A stretch of DNA of 10,400 nt from Ichthyophonus hoferi (GCA_002751075.1 NAOQ01000203.1:63228-73627); one strand, 5' to 3'. Shown: positions 1-7,315, numbered from the stretch's first letter. A program made the numbers and translations. Notes: generated by a model from the sequence alone, not told the origin.

Positions 1-400
1 AGCCGGGCTGTTGGAGTTGTAATGAGGATTGCAATATAACAAACTAAATTATAATTAACAATCTGTCTTATGCTAAAGCAATCCTCATTTACACACAAGG
101 TCCAATTGAATCAATTAATCAATATTTAGTTTTTTAGATTTCATTCTCATTGCAGCCCTGTGCTATAGTCATTTGTCATTGTTGGAGTTGATATAATATG
201 TGATAATGATTTCTCATCTATTCATATTAGAATATAACATCATATTAATTTATTATCTGTTATTAATGAAATAGTAAATATTATCTATAAAATCTACGTG
301 ATAATGATTCATATTTAAATTAATTCCTGTGTAGCATATTGTTGAATGTGTACAGTTTGTTCCAAACTCAGTCTCACTGCAACTCCGAAGGAACACGTCG
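1..400 (+). repeat. possible Copia-like LTR ends, decayed
   Basis: The sequence TGTTGGAGTTG or its last ten bases occurs at 9-19 and again at about 180-190. In each case AT-rich sequence follows, and then a CTCA(T/C)TGCA block at about 147-155 and 374-382. Copia-type LTRs often begin TGTTGG, so these may be two overlapping or nested LTR-like ends. The segment is cut by the left window edge, no duplicated target site was found, and no element genes lie beside it. An unrelated short interspersed repeat is equally possible. It looks old and broken. Confidence 0.22.
21..89. repeat. 12-bp perfect inverted repeat
   Basis: AATGAGGATTGC at 21-32 is matched exactly by its reverse complement GCAATCCTCATT at 78-89, with 45 bases between. 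It could fold as a hairpin, or mark the ends of a very small mobile element. No target-site duplication was recognised. Confidence 0.6.
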
Positions 401-594
401 TACAGCCGATCAGCCAGCAACAAACGGATCATGAAATGATTGGTCTAATATTAGTTCTTAATCTGATGAAATGATCCCTCAACACGGATTACCGCAAAAG
501 CCATTCAAATAAGGATAAGATACTTCTGAACAATTGGAAAATTAAGATAAGTTAAAATTGAGCAATTCTAGTGGGCCTCAATGGTCTGCTTTAA

Positions 595-704
595 ATTGTG
601 ATAGCCAATAAGCATCTATATGACTGTTTCCGTCCACCAGAAAGCACAATCTGGCAGTGGTTAGTGCGAGACCACATGGAAATACTACGTGCTGCAATAT
701 TTTT
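595..704 (+). pseudogene. 5S rRNA-like pseudogene
   Basis: The stretch follows the order of blocks in a eukaryotic 5S rRNA gene: a GCCA near the 5' end (603-606), CCGTCC (630-635), an AGAAAGC stretch near the internal control region, then GGTTAGT (659-665), GAGACC (668-673), TGG-AATAC (677-685) and GTGCTGC (689-695). ATTGTG at 595-600 can pair with TGCAAT at 693-698 as a helix I, counting wobbles. A T5 run at 700-704 matches a Pol III terminator. The body is about 104 nt against the usual 119-120. Much of the shortage lies just after GGTTAGT, where the ACTTGGATGG-type segment is largely missing, and the internal promoter region is altered. It is therefore probably a dead copy. No tail or second module follows to suggest a 5S-derived SINE. 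The GAGACC and GTGCTG blocks resemble animal or non-ascomycete 5S more than the ascomycete form; this comparison is from memory. Confidence 0.6.
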
Positions 705-1344
705 ATACTCTATTACATAATATAATACAATAAAAATAAATATCATAGCGTAATAAAATGTAATCCATGCGTGGTTATCTTACAGTAAAAGACTGGGTGC
801 TGTAATACTATCTTGATTTCAATTTTTTTTTGACATATTTGACCAGTATAGGGCTAATACAAAGAAATATCCTTCTAATATTGCAATTTATAGTTTCTTG
901 GCTTTATAAGGCTTGAGTATTGCTACAAATAAAATACTAGTCAGTTCTGCAAAAATTTAGGGGTTCATTATAAAAACCTGCAAAATAACCACTTTATTGT
1001 TTATCCTTGATTGCACATGTGTGTACATATAAATATATATCTTTCTCTACGTAGGAAAACATTAAAAAAAAAGTATATATGAGTTAATGATATAATACAA
1101 TGTAATATGCTACACTGGAGTATAGACGTGAAAGGGAAAAGAAGCAGCACTAAGCGGAAAGTATATTTTATGCTTCAAAGAAAAATTGATGTTACTTTAT
1201 ATGTACGTCTTACTTACGTTTACATGTTTTATATTCTATATTCTATAGTCTATTTGACAATACAATGCAATTGGAACACAAAAAAAATTTTCAAAAACAT
1301 TTCAGTAACGAATTTTATTCCCTTTTTATTGTGAATAATTATGA
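705..1344. other. AT-rich stretch, no gene seen
   Basis: This is low-complexity A/T sequence with ATA and TATAAT-like strings. The open frame of 75 codons at 1107-1334 has lysine-, tyrosine- and isoleucine-rich composition expected of chance translation of AT-rich DNA. No RNA gene or repeat end was recognised. Confidence 0.6.
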
Positions 1345-1500
1345 GTTGCTACTATTTCAAGTATTACGATTACTCATGTGACGGAAGATATCAACCACGG
1401 GATCCGCCAATTATTGACCAATGAAACAACCGATTTAGATATTATGCCAATAATCGAGCAATATCTGGAACTGCCCTCTGTAAGCGATATTGGATCTTTT
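1345..1500 (+). pseudogene. short coding-like fragment, unrecognised
   Basis: Frame 1 is open for 52 codons, and its second half has a protein-like composition unlike the surrounding AT-rich translation: acidic and leucine-rich, including a TNETTDLDIMPIIEQYLEL stretch. There is no start codon in a convincing context and no recognised domain. It sits about 100 bp before the dispersed repeat copy at 1597-1990, so it could be the tail of a gene carried by that element, or an unrelated exon remnant. The family is unknown, and for that reason I do not attempt to extend it. Confidence 0.25.
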
Positions 1501-1596
1501 TAGAGCATTTTATTGGCGAGGAATTGGCTAAACTTGGTACGTTACCGTCATACTAGTGTTACCAGTTGTTATCATGCCATAACTCACTTCCTTGGT

Positions 1597-1990
1597 TGAT
1601 GCTTGTTGTTCACATTATCGAACTTGTGTTGTCATCAAATATGTTTACATGTAGTTAATATCCTAGGCTGTCATGTCTTGGGTTTATCCTATAAGGAAGA
1701 CTGCTTAATTACTAGGCTTCCTATAGGATCTTGATTGTACTTATCTGATCATATGTCTTCAATCTAACTTTAATGCCTTACGTGTTTGTACTGTGCATGT
1801 AAATAAAGTATCAATAAATCTGCTGATGTGAGACGTGAGCCAGGGGTTATTTTTTCTCTTCTAATTTTAGATTATTTGTTGAAAGAGGGCGGAATTATTA
1901 CTTACTCTACTTAGAGAAGCAGTGTTATTTAAAACAGCTAATAAATGATAGCTGATAGGGTTATGGGTGTAGTATTTCTTTTATTGTGTT
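1597..1990 (+). repeat. dispersed repeat, copy 1 (+)
   Basis: This stretch aligns, by eye, with the reverse complement of about 4963-4560. Shared blocks include TTGGGTTTATCCT, GCTTAATTACTA, TTCCTATAGGATCTTGATT, CTCTTCTAA and GATAGCT. Identity is roughly two thirds to three quarters over most of the length, with small gaps. Copy 1 carries AATAAA at 1802-1807 and 1813-1818, and a long hairpin at 1686-1729. Poly(A) signals plus a hairpin would suit the 3' part or LTR of a retroelement, but clear element ends, a primer-binding site and coding parts were not found, so the class is open. The copies are diverged, which implies age. Confidence 0.65.
1686..1729 (+). other. conserved hairpin within dispersed repeat
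   Basis: The left arm 1686-1699 (ATCCTATAAGGAAG) pairs with 1717-1729 (CTTCCTATAGGAT), leaving one bulged A and a 17-base loop. The loop contains GCTTAATTACTA, which is also present in the minus-strand copy. There the stem is only partly kept. The hairpin may act in the RNA of the repeat, for example near its poly(A) site, but no function can be assigned. Confidence 0.55.
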
Positions 1991-2199
1991 AATAAGTAAG
2001 ACTTTTTTTTGAAAAAAATTCAGTTGTTTATTTATGGGTTGAACATAACACATCAAAACTTAGCACTTGATTAACCATGTTGAATTTATCATTGTATTAT
2101 AAAAAGCAGCTTAATAGGTTATTTTGAAGATTTTTGCATATCAATGAGTCTAAGCCAAGATTTTCACGGGACTCAAGACCTGGGAAGGCCACGAGGTTT
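1991..2199. other. AT-rich stretch, no gene seen
   Basis: It contains T8 and A7 tracts at about 2004-2017 and no convincing reading frame. It separates the dispersed repeat from the LTR-like segment that follows. Confidence 0.5.
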
Positions 2200-2462
2200 T
2201 CTTGGTGAGAAAGTAAAGTAAGTTTAAATGGCTGCGGAGAACATTTTGATCTGCCTCAACAATTCATCGGACAACCAGGATTAGTGAAAGCAAGCGAGTA
2301 TTTACGTCTTTTATTGCTAAAATACCTTTTCATTGTGCCCTTTTTACAAGACTTTTACCGATAACCGAGGGAGCTCTTAAGCTCTCGCTCGGTAGAATGG
2401 TGGTTAATGGTGTCGGAACCGCCAGTATTCATGAGGGGCTGAACTATCTGACCCCCGTTACA
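2200..2462 (-). mobile_element. possible solo LTR relic, minus strand
   Basis: Read on the minus strand, the segment begins TGTAACGGGGGTCAG at 2462, an opening of the kind seen in many Ty3/gypsy-like LTRs. An imperfect GC-rich palindrome (2367-2394) and an AATAAA-like signal inside AGCAATAAAAGACG (about 2307-2320) follow. GC content is higher than on either side. The far end is not defined, no target duplication was found, and no internal element genes adjoin, so it would be a solitary and old LTR. A Pol III-derived short repeat is an alternative. Confidence 0.33.
2367..2394. repeat. 28-bp imperfect palindrome
   Basis: CCGAGGGAGCTC, the central TTAA, and GCTCTCGCTCGG form an imperfect palindrome in which 11 of 14 base pairs match. 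It lies inside the LTR-like segment and could be a stem-loop in its transcript. It is the most GC-rich spot in this part of the window. Confidence 0.55.
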
Positions 2463-2670
2463 CTACTACTTTAACTATCCCTATCTAGAATATTTAGTTT
2501 AGCTGTACTATTGAATTCAAAGTTCAATATGCATATTGCTTTTAGAGAAAAATTCAATTGTTTATTCGCTTGTTAGATAATGTTTTAATTACAATAATCA
2601 TCTAGCAATGCTTTTAAAAAATGCAAGCATCCATTGTCAGGAGTTCGAGTAGGTAGTTCATACTGGTTAG

Positions 2671-2934
2671 AGTGATACTATAATTGTTGGAGAGTTACCT
2701 ACCACACCTGAAAGCCTACATACAACTGCCAGTTTTTTTTTCAATTGGACGGGAATCCCTTGCAACCAGGCTCAGGGCACCGCTGGCTGTTACAATGGTA
2801 TTCATGAAGCCAGCTATGGCATATTTTGCACTAACTGCTATATTAATAAAAGTCGAATTGATTTCCAGATATATACCGATGAATTCATAGTCGCCGGTGG
2901 CGCATTACCTAATCAGGCTTTTGGAATGATTTAG
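2671..2934 (+). pseudogene. decayed gene, cysteine-bearing fragment
   Basis: Frame 1 is open for 87 codons with a convincingly protein-like composition: Gly, Asn, Tyr and aromatic residues, and four cysteines within about 32 residues (contexts GIPCNQ, AGCYNG, GIFCTNCY). Such a pattern suits a secreted, disulfide-bonded protein. There is no start codon or signal peptide in this frame, so the 5' end is missing or in another exon. Similar protein-like stretches follow at 2945-3211 and 3490-3720 in the same direction, implying one old gene. I do not recognise the family, and a host gene, an effector-like protein or an element-borne gene are all possible. It appears broken in a few places. Confidence 0.42.
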
Positions 2935-2944
2935 ACCCAGGAGA

Positions 2945-3211
2945 TTGCCACGTTCGCCGTTCGCTTGGTCTAACACTGCGGCTCAGAGTGTCTTTAGTCT
3001 TGAAAGAAACGATATCTTTGCTATGGCATACTACACCGAGGCTGAAACTACTGTAATTGACCATTTGGCTAAAGTTTCTTGTATGCACAAGTCATTTTCT
3101 AAATGCTTTGGCACCGACAGAACTGATGGAAATATGATGCTTAGTGATGGAAAGTTTGATTCTATAAAGATACCTTCCATGCTAGGCGACAGGTATTACG
3201 TTGTTATATGA
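2945..3211 (+). pseudogene. decayed gene, middle fragment
   Basis: Frame 2 is open for 88 codons. The first codon is TTG rather than ATG, so this is not a natural start. Composition is balanced and includes KVSCMHKSFSKCFGTDRTDG with two cysteines, then a SDGKFDSIKIP stretch. It lies directly downstream of the cysteine-bearing fragment on the same strand. A donor-like CAG/GTATT occurs near the 3' end, so an intron after this fragment is conceivable. No family is recognised and the identity of the whole remains unknown. Confidence 0.42.
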
Positions 3212-3489
3212 CCATAATATGGGAATCCCTTAACTACATCTAAGATAAATATATTTTCCTACTTTGAATGAGATTATATATATATACTATTGCGAATGTA
3301 TACTTTCATTTGCCGTTGACAATGTTAATATTATCTATACTTTAAGTAACTTCTGTTTTTACTGATTCAGATGTAGTATGCTTTTATTTCACGATATTAT
3401 TTTCCTCTTAATAATATTGTAAGAGGCAGTGTTATTTTGCTTATTCTATGTAGGCTAAAATTTATGATGCTATCAATTCTTATGTTTAA
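3212..3489. other. AT-rich spacer, possible old intron
   Basis: This low-GC stretch lies between two protein-like fragments. It holds a (TA)n run at 3275-3286 and a small hairpin, CCTCTTA at 3404-3410 with TAAGAGG at 3420-3426. Next to the hairpin, AGGCAGTGTTATTTT resembles GAAGCAGTGTTATTTA in the dispersed repeat near 1930, too short to call a third copy. A pyrimidine-poor, acceptor-like CCACAG lies at 3512-3517. Confidence 0.35.
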
Positions 3490-3720
3490 AATACTAATCA
3501 TGACTATTCAACCACAGGTTATCATACCTTTGCCGACAGTGGTACCTTCAACATGCTTCTTCCCAAGCCATTCAATACTACGTTTACTGGCCTGTTGTGC
3601 GCCAAGCTTCTCGATATTGATATTCTTTGCTATACTCCCATTGGCAAAGTTGGAGTTGGCATTGCTTTGACTCCCATAAACCATTACCAATCAGTAATCT
3701 TCTATAAGAGTAGGATATGA
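3490..3720 (+). pseudogene. decayed gene, C-terminal-like fragment
   Basis: Frame 1 is open for 76 codons and ends in TGA at 3718-3720. It includes GYHTFADSGTFNMLLPKPF, two cysteines about a dozen residues apart (GLLCAKL and ILCYTP) and a glycine/valine-rich stretch, GKVGVGIALTP. It looks much more like a real protein than the overlapping 77-codon frame at 3437-3670 or the minus-strand frame at 3508-3690, which I take as shadows. Acceptor-like CAG sites at 3515-3517 and near 3535 suggest it could be a last exon. No family is recognised. Confidence 0.42.
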
Positions 3721-4027
3721 ATGCTAACAAATTACGCAACGATCGTTAGGGCGGTGGTATATCTCAGCAACGTTTTTTTTTGTCATTTTAAAAAAGAGTT
3801 TTCATTTTCATTTTATTTTACAAAAATATCATATGAACCAGTTTTAGATATTCTCGCCGCTCACTTCCAGTAATGCTCACCTCACATGCCAATGCCATAC
3901 ACGTGTGAAAGAATCTGAAAAGTGGAGAAATAGATTTCTTAGTGAATAGGGACATGTTTCAAAGTGAAATCTACTTTGTTGGTGATACCAATTGGTAATT
4001 TGATACTGTTCCATGACAGCATTATGG
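3721..4027. other. stretch with no gene seen
   Basis: It is AT-rich with a T-run at about 3773-3781 and homopolymer-rich sequence to 3830. No reading frame, RNA gene or repeat end is supported. Confidence 0.5.
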
Positions 4028-4051
4028 TTTTTTTTTTTTTTTTTTTTTTTT
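4028..4051 (-). repeat. T24 tract, possible poly(A) tail on minus strand
   Basis: Twenty-four uninterrupted T residues form the longest homopolymer in the window. On the minus strand this is an A24 tract, as left by a poly(A)-tailed retroposon whose body would lie to the right. The minus-strand repeat copy lies in that direction, some 500 bp away, so the two might belong to one insertion. No target-site duplication was found, and simple slippage is an alternative. Confidence 0.4.
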
Positions 4052-4559
4052 AATAATCATATTATGCCAAAAGACCCATTTACTACCTCTTTTAATCTTC
4101 TGCAAATCCCCAAAAAATTTACATTGTTCCTTCTTGGGTAGTAATCTTTAGTGTAAGAACTCCCCATATCCTTTAATCTCTTATCACTGACGTAGCCATA
4201 GATGAGATATATGTACCAGGGTTCTATTAATTATTCCCTTAACCTTCACCGAAATAACTTAACTGTTTTCTCTCAAAAACATGGCTCATTTATAATTGCA
4301 AAATTACCAGTTAATATTGCCTTTATCCAAATCTAGATTTAACCTAAGACTGATATTTCACTACATATATTTTCTAATTACTTATATACGCAATACCTTA
4401 TTTGAGCTTATTGGAAATGAAAGAATTATCTGTGGTACTAAATTCTATTTGACCATTTGAAATAAAACTGGTGTTTGTTGTACTGAATGCTATTTTAGAC
4501 ATAGAGTGCCTAGATTGTAAATAGCCACTATAAAAGTATTCTCTAATAGTTTGACGGTG
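4052..4559. other. AT-rich stretch, no gene seen
   Basis: It has no long open frame on either strand and no recognised RNA. It lies between the T24 tract and the minus-strand repeat copy and may be the unrecognised 3' body of a retroposon. Confidence 0.4.
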
Positions 4560-4963
4560 TCAGATTTAAATAGTTAGCTTTCTAATAAAGAATCTAAATG
4601 ATAAAAGTCTATCAATTGAGAATTGTTAGCTATCGTTTATAGCTTTTAAAATAACCCCCCTTCTAATCAGAGGAAGTAACAGCCCTATTTGCCTTCAACA
4701 AGAAATCTAGAATTTAGAAGAGATATCAAAACCCTTGCCTGACGTTCCGCGTCAGTAGGTCTATTCATACTTCATTTACGTACACATGGCAAACACGTTA
4801 TCACTGATTAGATTTAAAGCACTTAATCAAATCAGTATAATCAAGATCCTATAGGAAACATAGTAATTAAGCGGTATTCTCTACAGGATAAACCCAATAC
4901 CTGCCAATGATAAAAAAATATAATATGAATTTGACTACTGAAACCTGTAATAACAAGCAGTCA
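4560..4963 (-). repeat. dispersed repeat, copy 2 (minus)
   Basis: Reverse-complement relative of about 1597-1990. Best-conserved parts, read on the minus strand, are TTGGGTTTATCCT, GCTTAATTACTA, TTTCCTATAGGATCTTGATT and CTCTTCTAA. The AATAAA signals of copy 1 are degenerate here, and a short stem CTGACG (4739-4744) with CGTCAG (4750-4755) is present instead. Two copies in opposite orientation about 2.6 kb apart could pair in a long transcript or promote inversion of the segment between them. Element type is unresolved, and a solo LTR or a retroposon 3' end are the leading options. Confidence 0.62.
4739..4755. other. 6-bp stem with 5-base loop
   Basis: CTGACG and CGTCAG flank the loop TTCCG. 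It lies within repeat copy 2. No T-run follows on either strand, so it is not a terminator. Confidence 0.45.
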
Positions 4964-5240
4964 CAATAAACTGTAGCCTTCAAAGTCATTGTATCTTTGC
5001 TAATCGTGTTTAGAAGAGTTTCTATATTACTGAGCAGTTATTTTTATTGTTGTAGGAAACCTTGTATTTAGGCTTCTTTTGCTTAAAAAAAAAACGTTTT
5101 TGCTCAAATTCTTTCTGGTAGAATATTAATCAATTATCCTATCTTCAAGGACCTAATTGTCCCTCTAATGCTAGCAACATGTTATATTGAATCAAAATAT
5201 ACTAAATATTTTATTGGCTGTAGGTAATTGCTCTAAATTA
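4964..5240. other. stretch with no gene seen
   Basis: AT-rich, with an A10 run near 5084-5093 and T-runs beside it. Nothing coding or structured is supported. Confidence 0.45.
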
Positions 5241-5930
5241 TTTTATGGAATGCTGGGTTAACCATGGTCTTTGTCGGAGAACCCAAAGCTTGTAAATCTA
5301 TTGGGAAACCCATGTCGATGATCTCCTGGTTTTACACGGCCTCCGTAAAGTGCCAATATCTAACCTTTATGTACCTTACTTGTTCCAGCAGACGAGTTCT
5401 GTGACAGTTTGGCTATCAATCTCAAGGCGGTCTATGTAAAGATCTATAAGAATCTGTGGTAGTTCTAGCGACTTGCCCACAGCTTTCGTGATCTCTAATT
5501 GAATACTGTATAGTAGTTAATTTTACTGGGCCAGGTGTAGTAACAGTCATTTAATCCATTTAATCCTTCAGCTTCAGTTGTCGTAGTAGAGGTTCTATAA
5601 ACGGCACGTACACCAAATCTCTTGATAACTAGCTGTAGTAATTATACCTCTGCTCAGAGGAAATCGATGCTTTGATTTATCTCAGAATCTGTATCAGTTT
5701 TAGTGACTTGTTCACAGCTATCGGGATTTCCAATTGTATATTGATAGTAGTTAATTTTGCTGAACCAGCGATAGAAATACTCACTTGATCAGATCTGTCT
5801 TTAAGGCACTGTTTTTGTGATAGAGGTTCTATAGAAGACCCATACATCAACTCTTTAGGTTACAGGTTACTGGCTGTATTAATTATACCACTGTTCTAAG
5901 TCAGAAGGAATCGATGTCTTGATTTCCTTG
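5241..5930 (-). pseudogene. decayed minus-strand coding region with tandem units
   Basis: Several open stretches on the minus strand read like protein. One near 5242-5335 contains QEIIDMGFPIDLQALGSPTK. In each of the two tandem units downstream, a stretch contains an SC(G/E)QV motif. No frame stays open through the region and no start codon with a signal is evident, so an old gene with repeated domains is inferred rather than shown. Composition rich in Thr, Asp and Ser would suit a surface or secreted protein. The family is not recognised. It appears broken many times and could equally be an element-borne gene. Confidence 0.3.
5451..5930. repeat. two diverged tandem units of about 240 bp
   Basis: Unit 1 is 5451-5685 and unit 2 is 5686-5930. 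Both start AATCTGT and share GACTTG, CACAGCT, TAGTAGTTAATTTT, AGAGGTTCTATA, AATTATACC and GAATCGATG in the same order. Identity is roughly two thirds by eye. On the minus strand each unit contains a related peptide, DHESCGQVARTTTDS in unit 1 and NPDSCEQVTKTDTDS in unit 2. Conservation at peptide level suggests the units once encoded a duplicated domain. Confidence 0.7.
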
Positions 5931-6493
5931 GGTGCGGATGTGGAAATTGCACAATGAGATCGATCAGCAAGGAGTTATATATTACGATGTAAATGATAAC
6001 TATTGTCACTATTACATGTTAGTAAACAGTTCTCTGAGTTATGAACGAGGGAGAGATCTGAACTGATTATCATATGTGAATGCTAATGATAGATTGGACA
6101 TTAAAATAGCGATGTGATTATTACCTACATAAAATTAAATGCAAAGTATTTGTGTGTTACAAGAATTTCGTATTTTTGCTACTGATTACTGCGTGTATGT
6201 GGGCAAGTCCTTTCTTATTGACTTTGCTTTATTTTATACTTTGTTTTATCATCGGTGCTAACTCTCTAACCTTTGGTTAACACCGATGTGGCTGAGTTTT
6301 AATAGCTTTAATGAAGCTAGTCATAAATATACGTATTGACTAATACAACTCATGAAAGATCACAAAGACCCACTAGGGATGTTTGATTCTATCTCGATAA
6401 GGTTATGTTAGTGTTTCCTTACATGGCTCATTAACTAATTTATTTGCAAAACTATGTATCGACAAATCAATTATAACTACGCGTTCGTTTTGA
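5931..6493. other. stretch without a supported gene
   Basis: No long frame is present. The only distinct structure is the hairpin at 6250-6288. The rest is ordinary AT-rich sequence. Confidence 0.45.
6250..6288. other. strong 14-bp hairpin
   Basis: CATCGGTGCTAAC at 6250-6262 pairs with GTTAACACCGATG at 6276-6288. There is one A/C mismatch, a possible extra G-T pair at 6263/6275, and a loop of about 11 bases. No T-run follows directly on either strand, so it is not a Pol III or bacterial-type terminator. It may be a remnant of a small inverted-repeat element or a structured RNA. Confidence 0.65.
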
Positions 6494-6601
6494 GTTAACA
6501 ATTTTGTAACAATTCGCTTAGGAGCTAATGTTGTTGGTAGCCTTGCTGGTTTGATTGGTGTTGAACAGATCATGCAGCTACATTGGCAGAAATTTTTATA
6601 A
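6494..6601 (+). other. 35-codon exon-like fragment
   Basis: The frame reads through RLGANVVGSLAGLIGVEQ and ends in TAA at 6599-6601. It has a hydrophobic, glycine-rich composition. An acceptor-like CTTAG precedes GAGC at about 6516-6520. It could be a small terminal exon or a chance frame, and no partner exon was identified upstream. Confidence 0.17.
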
Positions 6602-6657
6602 TTCGGATCGGTCGATTTCTAATATTGGTCAGGTCGACAGATTTATAATTCGGATCG
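6595..6657 (+). repeat. 16-bp direct repeat
   Basis: TTTATAATTCGGATCG occurs exactly at 6595-6610 and 6642-6657. The sequence between is rich in GGTCGA-like words. This could be a local duplication or a pair of protein-binding sites; nothing nearby decides. Confidence 0.65.
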
Positions 6658-6678
6658 AAAACCTTCATAATATTTTCA

Positions 6679-6696
6679 ATATATATATATATATAT
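6679..6696. repeat. (AT)9 microsatellite
   Basis: Nine perfect AT units, directly after the 16-bp repeat pair. Confidence 0.8.
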
Positions 6697-6934
6697 CTAT
6701 AACATACTAGTTGTACATTATTCTATTCCTAAAAAATTGTACTAGGCTGCCATCCGATTGTATTTATCACCAAACCAAATAAATCAAAAACGACATCCGG
6801 TTACATGGATAAGATATCTGCCCGGCCTAAACGACACCAATGTGATCTGTGATGCACAAGTTTATTTTTAAGACATCTTCTTCGGAACGTTCTTTACTAT
6901 TTAGTCACCGAAAAAGTGACCTCCGATTGCCAAT
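6697..6934. other. stretch with no gene seen
   Basis: Somewhat less AT-rich than the flanks. It includes a short ATG-led frame at about 6804-6851 of 15 codons that is not credible as a gene, and a 5-bp stem GTCAC/GTGAC at 6904-6920. Confidence 0.4.
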
Positions 6935-6944
6935 TATATATAAA
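6935..6944 (+). promoter_or_regulatory. TATA-like box upstream of the broken frame at 7013
   Basis: TATATATAAA lies about 70 bp before the ATG at 7013, a normal distance for a TATA box with a short leader. In sequence this AT-rich such strings are common, so support is modest. A second weaker TATATATA lies at about 6971-6978. Confidence 0.35.
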
Positions 6945-7012
6945 CACCAATAATCTAGCATAACTTTGATTATATATAGCTTGGTTTATGGGGTTATTTC
7001 TAAACCTGCACC

Positions 7013-7315
7013 ATGGTGAAGTTCCCAATCCATAATTGCGATTTTCAGGAATGTGTCCATGAACATCGCATTGAGAGACTCCTCAATGGCAACTTTAATT
7101 TATTCCGAAGAGGATACATACAAGCACTTGTTCTTTCTGATGGATGAGAAGAAGGAATAGCAACGCATATGCAATTGGTAGTAGATGTGTTGCCTCCTCC
7201 AAAAATGCCATGTGCATATCTTACCTGAACATCATTGGCTGCTTATTATAGATCGCCATTTGCACTAGCCGATGTGTTGTTGTTGAAGCACCCAGTGGTA
7301 TCTAATATTAAATAA
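7013..7315 (+). pseudogene. broken small gene of about 100 codons
   Basis: A single frame from the ATG at 7013 to TAA at 7313 reads like protein along its length but is interrupted about twice. Protein-like stretches include CDFQECVHEHRIERLLNGNF, EEGIATHMQLVVDVLPPPKM and SLAAYYRSPFALADVLLLKH. The ATG has a good context (ACCATGG), a TATA-like box lies upstream, and AATAAA overlaps the end at 7311-7316. No signal peptide or known domain is evident. The intact neighbour starts about 440 bp downstream on the same strand. The family is not recognised, so whether it was a host gene or something carried in cannot be said. Confidence 0.5.

Noticed and set aside
1107-1334. 75-codon ATG-led frame on the plus strand
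   Set aside because: Its composition is Lys, Tyr, Ile and Phe rich, as expected from translating AT-rich DNA. No signal, domain or promoter context supports it.
1465-1503. GTAAGC...TTTTTAG as a tiny intron
   Set aside because: It would be about 25-30 bases, shorter than introns normally spliced, and the flanking frames are not recognisable enough to justify it.
2640-2660. GAGTTCGAGT, resembling a tRNA B box
   Set aside because: No matching A box, acceptor stem or anticodon arm could be placed at the right distance, so it is not called a tRNA.
2684-2890. 68-codon frame on the plus strand beginning at TTG
   Set aside because: It overlaps the cysteine-bearing frame 2671-2934, which reads more like a protein. 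No independent support.
3437-3690. Two overlapping frames, 3437-3670 plus and 3508-3690 minus
   Set aside because: They overlap the more protein-like frame ending at 3720. Composition and lack of starts with context make them shadows.
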